Source of the DNA: Morinoia aosen
Taxonomy: Eukaryota; Arthropoda; Malacostraca; Amphipoda; Talitridae
NCBI GenBank assembly: GCA_030386875.1
Contig: CM059568.1
Location: 11,270,316-11,334,315 of the forward strand
Direction of reading: 5' to 3'
Length of the DNA stretch: 64,000 nt
The notes under the pieces are model-generated. The model was not told the DNA's origin and made no database searches. It was given only the letters and a program-made list of their open reading frames with translations. Position numbers and translations under genes: made by a program. Each line of letters opens with the position of its first letter. Position 1 is the stretch's first letter. Of this stretch, positions 42,701 through 51,038 are shown in pieces.

Positions 42701-42934
42701 GTCCACCTCAGTTTCCTCATTTGGCTGCATTGTTGCCTAGTCAACTTGCGTGTAACCCTTTCTTTTTGCCTGTATCTTCAAACCCTATCGTAGACTCTAA
42801 TTCTAGCTCTCTTAGTGAAACAGCGACAAGTCTGGAGAGACCAGATGAGGCCGCTGCAGTAACTTCTGTTCCTAGAACTTTTTCTGACCTCAATTTGCAG
42901 ACCCGTTTGGTCTAGCTTCCCCGCTCAGTAACAT
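39643..42934 (+). pseudogene. pol: G4 pol with four nonsense codons, 3' end missing
   Basis: One frame runs from the frameshift site with stops at 40,015 (TAG, after protease), 40,306 (TGA, replacing the Trp of a SPWASP block), 42,229 (TAA, in the integrase after YHPQSNGLIERVH) and 42,913 (TAG, in the tail). Protease DTG, reverse transcriptase YLDD, the RNase H residues, the integrase HHCC and D-D-35-E motifs are all present between the stops. The sequence leaves homology with G1 and G2 at about 42,934. Confidence 0.88.
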
Positions 42935-43518
42935 GTAGTGAGTTTTCCCTCAGGCTGCTTTACACTCCGGGCAGACTTGTGAATATCTATTGACTTGTGA
43001 ATATCGATAGACTTGTGAAATATCTTTGCCCGAAGTGAGTGCCTGAGGGGCAAAAGAACCCGACAGGATAAGGAATACACAACTGGAATAAAGGCCGTAT
43101 TGTTGAGAAGATCGCCGACAGTATGGCACATGAGGTAAATGATTACAGGCGGTAGTATAGTACACAAAGACGACTTGGAGGACCGACGGTTGTCGGTAAG
43201 TCGCGTCGTGCGTGCCGTGGCGTAGCGGTGCGCCGTCGAGGTGGCGATGGAGGCCGTGAGGTTACGGCTTGCTGAGCAGCCGAGACTAGTGAATGTCGGA
43301 GTCACTGCGCGGAGAGTCGCAGGGATAAGTCTTGTGTGTGTCACTGCTGTGAAGAGGCTCGTTGGAAGACTTGTGTGAGCTGCTGCTGTGAGGAGGCTCG
43401 CTGGCAGGCTTGTGTGAGCCGTTGCAGTGACGAGGCTCGCAGGAAGAAGACTTGTGTGAATATCTGGGTTCCTGCGATTGCACAGAGTGAGCGGTGCGAA
43501 CTGTCGGAACTGACTGCG
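42935..43518. other. Unassigned segment between truncated G4 and non-LTR element A
   Basis: It starts tgtagtgagttttccctcag right at the G4 break, which could be the edge of another LTR (TG start), but no matching right edge is visible. A possible fold pairs ccctcaggc (42,947) with gcctgaggg (about 43,052). An AATAAAG motif occurs near 43,089. It ends in an 18-G run at about 43,518-43,536. The 242-codon minus-strand reading across it is Thr/Ser-rich repeat and I do not accept it as a gene. Confidence 0.4.
43330..43462 (+). repeat. Tandem repeat of ~40-bp units, about three copies
   Basis: Units share tg.tgtga.gaggctcg.tgg.agacttgtgtgag: about 43,340-43,379, 43,380-43,420 and 43,421-43,460. 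Such monomer arrays occur in 5' regions of some non-LTR elements and in some LTRs; here the parent element is unknown. Confidence 0.65.
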
Positions 43519-44480
43519 GGGGGGGGGGGGGGGGGCGGTGCCATTATGAAAGAGAGGAAAAAGGAAGAGTTTGACACAGGGCGTGCCTGAAGAAGAAAAG
43601 AGAATAGGAAAAGGAAGAGGATAGTAGGAGAGAGAATAGGCGAAAAAACGCATTATTTGGTGTTCCCTTTTAGTTACTATTGCTTGAGTATTCTGGGGTT
43701 TGTTGGGCGAAACCCGTCAGGGCTTTGTATGTACATCTATATACATAGTCTCCCAATATACCGAATGGAAGTAACTTTGTACAATTATTTACAGTTGAAA
43801 TAGGCTGCTCCTAATATCAATAGTAATTAGGATTCGTGACTATTAACAAAAAACTACTTACAACAGTATGTACAATAGATAATTTAAGTGTCTAATCCAT
43901 GCCCAATATGATTGAAATCACATTCATAAATCCATATATACAACAATATACATAAATAATATTTTATTTTATTTATTTATTTTTTATTTTATTTTTTTTC
44001 TTTCTTTTTTATATACATTGTATGTACATAATACATTCTGCACATGAAACCTTAACACAAGCTTAAACTTGGTTTTTGTATACACATTAGTTCATAAATA
44101 GACATACATACACCAGCTCACATATCCACATATTACATGTACATACATATGTATACTCACATATACACATATATATATATTTTTTTTCAAGTATATACAC
44201 TATAAACAAAGAAGGATATAGCACATAGGGTATATTCGAGTTTCTGCTGTATTATAGAATTCCTATCCATGTTCTGTTGGTTGTGACTGAGAATCAGATT
44301 GAATATTGGGCGAGCGATGTGAGTGGAGAATGATGTGAAAACGCAGTGTGAATTGTTTTGTTAGTAGTTATTGGTGACTGTGGGTAATAAGGCTGTTTGT
44401 TCTATTGTGTTGGTCTGAATTGGTGTTGTGGTTTGGGGTTTTGACTTCCCACCCGTGGGGGGAAGACCGTTCCGTCCGCT
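43519..44480 (-). other. 3' region of element A
   Basis: Non-coding. Starting from ORF2 it has a hairpin cttcccaccc-gtggggggaag (44,446-44,466; same in B at 59,613-59,633), then T-rich and (TA)/(CA) tracts (43,950-44,190), a cagggctttgtatg block (43,721), a purine-rich block (43,545-43,640) and a G run at the left end. B has the same order at 58,198-59,637. Confidence 0.6.
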
Positions 44481-44831
44481 CGTCAAAACCCCAATGTAAA
44501 AACAAAGTAAATAAGTAAGTATTGTTTTTCAGTCTTCCCCATATGAATGTCGGACTATTTTTATGTGAACTTCGGTTCTGGAGGGGGGCCAAGTGCAGAA
44601 AGTTTGGAGGTTTTGAATCTGATGTGTTGACTATTTTCACTGTCTGGGAAGAATGTTAGCTGTTGATAAAGGTCGGGATCATCTGATTGCAAGTTGTTCC
44701 AAATTCTTCGGGCTTGGTTGTGAAGTAGGCTATTGATGGGAGGTAAGTTGACTTGTTTATGGAGTGATCTGGATATTTTGCGGTCTAAACGGTTGATGTT
44801 GGTAATAAATCTTAGTGCTCGGTTTTGTACT
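44480..44831 (-). pseudogene. Element A ORF2, C-terminal end
   Basis: Following the BEL-like insertion, the frame from 44,831 continues the reverse transcriptase C-terminus (VQNRALRFI, then PPINSLLHNQARRIWNN, then DPDLYQQLTF), aligning with residues about 835-905 of element B ORF2. It stops at 44,561, whereas B continues; the B-like ending (WGRLKN...WGFDER) appears in another frame at 44,480-44,560, so a small indel lies near 44,560. The reading at 44,832-44,875 is LTR sequence and not part of the gene. Confidence 0.78.
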
Positions 44832-46070
44832 TGTCGCGTTTTACAAGACACGAAAAATTTGAAGAATTTTGACAATTTATTCCGGCAACATTTTGCGGAT
44901 CCACGCTGGTCCGCAAGAATGACGCAGCGTGTTATTTGAATTGAAGTGCTCGTGGGAGGAACAGGTTCCCGGATAATCTTAAGTTTCTGTGTCTTTTAAA
45001 AGTGAATTCGTGTTAGAAATTTATTTTAACTTGAACGTGTTACCTTGGTGGCTACATTTGTCGATCGTAACGTTTCATAGCGTAACGTTTCATAGCAAGT
45101 GCGCTGCAGTGTAATGTTTGGAAATGTCAGGTTCCATTTTGGCAGTGCTTTAGAAGAGAATGTGTGATTTGACTGATAAACTGATTCCTGTTTTTCCTTT
45201 CACTGCTCCAAGTGATTCTGTATTAACGTTCAAATGTTTTTTATTTCTTTTTGCTCAGCAAAATTTGCATAATAGTCAAGCCATGTCAGCTACGTTGTCA
45301 TAGAAAATAAATATAGCGTTGTAAACAGTGTCATAGGCAGTAAATGTAATATGTAGAGACTGACATTTCAATACATTCGAATTGACACAGAAGATTCATT
45401 TTAGGTTTATTACATTTCATAGTTTGACACAAAACTAACACAATTTTACATTTAATTAAGAACACAAATCAATCACTGCTTCACTATTGAAAGATTTGTG
45501 TACTGAAAATAAAAAACTATGGTGGTTCTTCCATGGATTAGACATCAGTTGTTGATATTAAAAAATTCATGACACATCGTGCTAAACTTGTGCCACCTCG
45601 GGAACATGATTTTTTCTTGTCTTTGTATTGCGCCCTCTATAACATTCATCAATAGAAAGATGTGAAACAAAGTAAAATAATTTTAGTCGATTGGCTTCTC
45701 ACCTATGAGCTGTGCTGGGCAAGTTACGCCAGTCAGTAAGGTGGAAGCCTAAAGTTACGGCATTCTCAGTAGACCGAGAATAGGCGCAGAAATTTAAGAC
45801 CACTAGCCCATGTGATTTGTGTTTTCAAAGCGACGTTGATAAACGTGTACTTGCCGCTTTCATTTTTTGATAATCGGATTTGTTGACAATGGCTGATCTG
45901 ATAACCTAAGTAACTTGCCCCTGCTTTAGAGACCTAATTTTGCTGTCCCTCTTCCACAGATTAGTTAAAGAAAAAGACAGAGTAGTCACTTATTTAATAT
46001 GCTAAAATAAGCTGTTCCAAGTCTAAAGTGAGGGACCTTCCCCCATCGTCTGTAAGTATTTTAGAGTATC

Positions 46071-46640
46071 CTCTCTCAACTTGTAACATTACCTAACTCG
46101 TCATCTCTTTATTATTGTGAAGCGTTCACGTGAAGACTATACATTTGTTGTGCGATCATCCACCTTTGTTTGGATAAAGTGCTTATTAACTAATGACCGC
46201 TATGTTAAAATTGTTGGGTTAGAGATACAGAACTTATAGTCTTCTTGGCCCTCATGCTTGTGTGTATGTATACATGTGTGTATGTGTGTGAATGCATATG
46301 CGTGTGTATATATATACGGGTGTATATTCATATATATATTTTTTTATGCTTCTTTAAAATGACAGTTCGAACATTGGCCGAAACAAGCGATTCATGTATT
46401 ATTTCCTGGCGTCGGGAATTGCGAAGTTTATGTCATGTACATGTAAACCGTCGAGAGTGTTATCACCTCACGATGAGAATGCATCGTCCATGAAATTGTG
46501 TTGTCTCTTATAATTATCATTGCATGTATTATCAAGTGTAGATTGAGCAAGATTAGGAGTACATCGCCCTCAATCATTTTTTTGACCAGTGACACGAGTC
46601 TTACAATACTCGTGTGCGTGTATCATAAACGTGTTCTTTC
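46071..46640 (+). repeat. CR1/L2-type 3' region fossil inside the left LTR
   Basis: The plus strand matches the sense strand of the L2a and L2b 3' regions over several blocks: caacttgtaacattacctaa, cgatcatcca, the cttcttgg.cctcatgctt block, the tttcctggcgtc block and the ccctcaatcattt block. The right LTR has the same piece at 52,369-52,938, so the capture predates this insertion. The 3' terminus of the CR1/L2 element is not included. Confidence 0.8.
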
Positions 46641-47057
46641 TAATGTGCTTCCTAGCAGTGTGTCTTTGGCAGGGTGTTCTTGACAATGTGTTCCTCGACT
46701 AGAGACTTGTTTTCTTCCCTGTCAATGCAACAGAAACCTTTTCTTGTTTCAGGAACTTCTTTCCTAGCTCACTACTCCTGTGCGCCTTGTGCATAGATTC
46801 CGCGTTCCCTCAACCTCATACTAAATGGTGCCTTCTTCTTTCCTCTCTTGGAACATCTTTGTCGTGGTTAAGGGAGGCTAAAACTTTCTTATATAATAAT
46901 AACAATAATCGTAACATTGTGAATCGTCGTTGTGCCACGTTGTTTGCAGGGTGGCGAATTCCCTTTTTATGTGCCCCTATTCTATGGCCTCTTATGTCTA
47001 ACTCAGCTATTTCTCGTGTACCCTCGAGGTATGAATTCACTTTCTTGTTTTGCGGTG

Positions 47058-47070
47058 CTATATAAATGGT
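47058..47070 (+). promoter_or_regulatory. TATA-like box in the BEL-like 5' LTR
   Basis: TATATAAA at 47,059-47,066 (right LTR 53,358-53,365), about 305 bp before AATAAA at 47,371-47,376 (right LTR 53,670-53,675). The order TATA then AATAAA inside the LTR is as expected for U3-R-U5, placing the transcript start near 47,090. This is a sequence-only prediction. Confidence 0.5.
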
Positions 47071-47578
47071 GCCTTCCTCTTTCCTCTCTTGGAACATCTT
47101 TGTCGTGGCTAAGGAAGGCTAAAACTTTCTTATGTAATAATGAATGTTGCGTTACGAATTCCGTCACTAGAATATCATACCTAGTTCTAACATTATTTAG
47201 CCGTTCTCTGTGTCTTGCTCAAGAAGTAGGAGATTCCTTTCTCGTTATGCAGCGCCATATACATTTAATTGATCATTCGACTGCGATCTTAAATTAGGAT
47301 TTTCTTGCAATTCCTGGTCCGAGTCTGAATCATACCTGTCTGTGCAGATTTACGGAACCACGGGATAAGAAATAAAAAACCTGAAGAGACCTCGTTTCCC
47401 TTTGGGCGTCCTACCGAGTTCCGTTCAATTGCGTGCCGAAGCGAAGATATAATGCCGCTAGAGCACCCAATACAGTAAAAGACGTCAGCGGAAGGGGCCC
47501 TTCCACGAAGAAGCCCTCCAAAGAGGAGGCCCACAGCAGATTCTCAGCCGCCCGCGGCGAATATCCGAGACCACAAAA

Positions 47579-49567
47579 ATGACCTCTCTCGGAAGAAAGA
47601 GCAAGCCTAGACTTCCACAGCTGGAAGAACAATTCAATACTGAGCTAGCAGCCTTGAACAGTCTCCTGAATGGTGCAGTACCACGAGATCTCAAGACTCC
47701 CAGCGAGGTGGACCAAGTCCACTCTGGGATCCGAACAAAAGCTAAGACCGTCAAGCGGCTCGGAGACCAGCTAGTCCTGGCTTTCGAGAATTCAGGAGCC
47801 ACTGCAGAAGCGACGGTAATCCGAGGCTCATTGACAAGCGCTAGAGCTCGCAGGAAAGCACTAGCGGACTTAATGGATCACAGAAACGAGGAGCTCTGCG
47901 CGATCTCGTCACAGAGTGTGGCAAAGGAATCCTCCCAGCGCAAGAACTCGAGGTCGATGAAGACCTCGTCCAAGAACCAGCGGCAAGGCGCTGCATATCA
48001 GAACGAGCCCTCCAACTCACTATTGGCTAAGAGCAGGAACGGATGCCGTTCCAACCGTCGGGACGAAGACCAGGCAAGCCCCAGTCATCGTCGTCAGAGT
48101 CGCGAAAGCTCGAGCTATTACAGCCAGAGTCAAGCCAGTGAGAGCGATCACAGCCAGAGCCTTCCCAGCGCCAGCTCTCGTCACCAGGACGGCGAGTCCG
48201 AGCACTGCGAGCCCCCTAGCCGAGGCAAAAGGCAGATGCTTATCGACATCACGGAAGATCCATAGGTGCTGTTGGCACAAATCACCATCGAGAGGTCGAA
48301 ATTGAGGAACGGGAACCGAACGGAGAATGATCAGCCCTTCGGTGAAGAGAACATCGAGAGCAAAGACGCTCGCACGGGAGCATGGGTCGACCGAGCCTTC
48401 CAGCATCACGGCACAGAGTCCGCAGGGGGCGCAACGGCGGTTGCAAACGCTCCGCCCCGTGACACCGACCTCGCACCTCCAATGAATCCCTCCGCACCAG
48501 CATTCCAGCCCAGGACTTCCACCAGTTCACCCGCCGTGGTCTTCGAAACCAAGCCGCCAGTGATCGACGGAGCCATGAGGCTCTCGATGATCGAAGACCT
48601 AAAAAGGGCACCCAGCCAGCCCTACGCGGGAGAGGCTCACCTGCTACACAGATGGTTCGATGCCATCAAGAGAAGGATGGAGAGGCTGGCCGTGGAGCCC
48701 ATCGACGCCATCGAGATCCTCACAAACCACACCTGCGGCGAGCCGAGGAGCCTAATAGATGACACCCTGGCCGCCACCTACCTGGACACAGCGGCCCTGC
48801 TCACCCTCATCGTCGAACAATTGAAGACTCGCTTCGCCTCTGACGACAGGGTAGCCGATAGCCTGCTCGAACGCCTCGCCCAAACCTCGGATATAAAGGG
48901 CACGAAGGGCGACCGCACAGTCGGTCTCAAGCTGCGGAAGTTCAGCGACGCCTGTCTAGCGATTCACCACACCATGCAGCATAATAAAGGCCTCTCCTTC
49001 CTGAACACCGACGTAGGGCTGTCCCCCATCGTTGAGAGACTGCCCTTCTTCGTTCTGGACGCCTGGAGAAGCGAACGGACTAGGCACAGAAGAATATCTG
49101 GATCGCTACCTGATTTCGCGAAGTTCTGCGATTTCATCAAAACGCTGTCAGATACCCAATGCGACAGTTTCGGGGCATCGAACCTCAACTGGATGAGAGC
49201 TCGACGCGAGACCGCGGCCCCCGCTCGCCCCAATCTAAGAGCCCCGCGAGTCCTCTACACGTCCTCGGAGAATCAAACCGGCAGCTGCGTCCTCCACCAG
49301 AGTGCACAACATGCGACGAACTCGTGCCAAGCAGTAAGAAAGATGGAACCTCAGAAGAAGAAGGACTTCATACGTGAGCACAAGCTGTGCTACCGCTGTC
49401 TAGGGACTCATTGGACAAAGCATTGCAAAGAGATCGTGAAGTGCGACGATTGCGGAGCCGAGAATCACAACACAACCGCTTACATCAACTGGCGAGCAGC
49501 TGGAAATTCGAGTGAAACCACTCGTCAGGAGAGACCCAGTCGAGAACCGTGCGACGACAGAGCTTAG
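47579..49567 (+). pseudogene. gag: BEL-like Gag, one in-frame TAG inside and one at its end
   Basis: ATG at 47,579 opens 228 codons, TAG at 48,263-48,265, then the same frame continues 433 codons to TAG at 49,565-49,567. The first part has helical, Ser/Arg-rich sequence; the second carries a BEL Gag core of the DUF1759 type (a block around AGEAHLLHRWFDAIKRRM and LLERLAQTSD) and a zinc knuckle C-x2-C-x3-H-x4-C (CYRCLGTHWTKHC) followed by C-x2-C-x4-H, in which the usual HHTLLH stretch is degenerate. Whether the TAG codons are decay or are read through is unknown; I favour decay. Confidence 0.75.
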
Positions 49568-49585
49568 AGCGAACTCGGGGAGAGA

Positions 49586-51038
49586 TTGAGGGCCGTGGCC
49601 CTGGCCTCTCGCGTACCCACAGCCGAGAAGGGTGCATGCAGCAAAGTTGTTCTGGCAGACGTTATCGACGAGAACACGGGTCGGTCGTGCCGCGTCTACG
49701 TAATCTTAGATGAGCAAAGTACCACGTCCTTCTGCTCTCCTAAGCTGTTGAATGCCCTCCGCGTGACAACCTCCAAGTCTCACTACGAGCTGGAAACACT
49801 GACCGATCAATCCGCCGCTCGATACGGCAGACGCGTGTCAGGGCTGAAAATAAAGGGAGTGTCCGAAGACCAAACATTCGAGCTCCCTCCGATGTTGGAA
49901 TGCCACTCCATCCCCGATAGAAAGAAAGCAGTCGCGACCTACGAACGCGTCGCAAGAACCCCGGAGATATCGCACTTCGCTCACCATTTCTTGCCCTTGG
50001 ACAAACACGCAGAAGTCGAGGTGCTCCTAGGGATGGACTGCGGAGACCTACTCTACAGCCACTCCGACAAACAACGTCGTAAGGCTCCGTTCGTCCACCA
50101 CACCGCCTTGGGCTGGACAGTGGTCGGCAAGGTGAACGACGACGTCAGCCCCGAAGGAGAGCACTCTTACACGGTCACGAGAATCGTAGCCGAGGTCGCT
50201 CTCAAAACCTGTGGCCCGGAAGCGTGCCTTGAACTGTTTTCAGGAAAAGACGCTATTACCCAGCAGCACAGCGATGAGACCTCTCAACCGCGGCCCCCCG
50301 ACGACCGCGGAGACCCTGAAAAGATGAAAAACACCAGGGCAGAGGAAGACAACCGAGCGGAAGCCCCACCAGCGACGAGATTTATCAACCAGTCAGCAAC
50401 AAACGATGAAATGGACGCTCGGTGCGATCCAGACAGCGCATCACCGAAGTCCAAGAAGAGACTGGAACGGGAGCTGCCGTACCCTGGTGATCTGAAGAGA
50501 AAGTACGACGCGCACCATGCTGAGCCCACATCTGTGGATAAGAGAGCTCGACAGAACCGGCCAAGCATAGGGGAAGGCTGCCCCGCGGCTCCCGACCCTC
50601 CAGGAAACGCCAAGCACCCACCTCCATCTTCCCTTAACCAGCCTCTCAGTACCACCTATGCGACGAGCTGCCGCCGAAATCCGAAGCATCGGGACGAGCA
50701 TGACGCACTCGCCGACGCACGAGTAATGCCGGGCAGCGTTGAGAAAGACCAGGAGACGACACCGGGACCCCCCCAGAGGTCCACCACCCGCCAGCGACGG
50801 AAAGCTCGACGTTGGTCGGGAAAGCAGAGAGGACTCCTCTACGAGCCACGCCCGCGCGGCAGGTGGAAGGCCACCCACCCGTCGCTGAAGACAACACCGA
50901 CGCGTCCCGCGGGGCGAGACGACTGCGATGAGCCCGTAGAGTGTGGCGCCCCGCCACTGAACCAGCCCTTACCCAGCGCTCCCCCCCCCCCCGAAGGCAG
51001 TTATTGGTGGCCAGAGCCACCAAGGGGGGGGGGGGGAG
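49586..51038 (+). pseudogene. BEL-like protease domain with GC-rich extension, no reverse transcriptase
   Basis: The same frame as Gag, open from just after TAG 49,567 to beyond the polypurine tract. The protease resembles DUF1758 of BEL/Pao elements: VVLADVID, then the active-site strand VILDEQSTTSF (a D-E-Q-S variant of D-S-G), and LLGMDCGDLL and ALGWTVVG further on. After about residue 220 the expected reverse transcriptase is replaced by Arg/Pro/Asp-rich low-complexity sequence with no recognised domain. The reading frame runs into the right LTR to 51,079, which is incidental. Confidence 0.72.
51016..51038 (+). promoter_or_regulatory. Polypurine tract of the BEL-like element
   Basis: The tract caccaaggggggggggggga then g abuts TGTCGCG, the right LTR start at 51,039. 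It is the expected plus-strand priming site. Confidence 0.75.

Larger units (their letters stand above)
36489..42934 (+). mobile_element. G4: 3'-truncated Ty3/gypsy element, close relative of G3
   Basis: 5' LTR 36,489-38,237, leader, gag, pol; it breaks off in the Pol C-terminal tail at about 42,934, with no polypurine tract and no 3' LTR in the window. LTR length and sequence match G3 closely. The gag start codon is lost and pol has four nonsense codons, all in one frame with no frameshift. Either the remainder was deleted or it lies beyond the window to the right of a large insertion. Confidence 0.87.
44832..47474 (+). repeat. BEL-like element, left (5') LTR
   Basis: 2,643 bp, TGTCGCG to CAATACA. 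Compared with the right LTR it lacks about 105 bp near 45,068 and has a local duplication of gtaacgtttcatagc there; otherwise the copies differ by scattered substitutions. It contains a fossil CR1/L2 segment, two direct repeats of an approximately 80-bp block (about 46,822-46,900 and 47,066-47,140), a TATA-like box and an AATAAA. Confidence 0.88.

Noticed and set aside
43330-43462. CRISPR-like repeat array
   Set aside because: The units of about 40 bp are directly adjacent and diverged, with no spacers; the setting is a eukaryotic repeat region.
42925-43653. 242-codon minus-strand ORF with repeated TSLPASL-type blocks
   Set aside because: It spans three unrelated segments (the G4 break, the 40-bp repeat array and the G run) and its repeats follow from the tandem DNA repeat; no domain is recognisable.
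46787-47534. 92-, 121- and 93-codon ORFs in the BEL-like LTR, repeated at 53,086-53,596
   Set aside because: They are duplicated with the LTR, occur on both strands over the same bases, and lack any recognisable domain.
47411-51023. Minus-strand ORFs of 70-145 codons opposite the BEL-like internal region
   Set aside because: The GC-rich sequence lacks stops in several frames; the plus-strand frame has the recognisable Gag and protease motifs, the minus-strand ones have none.
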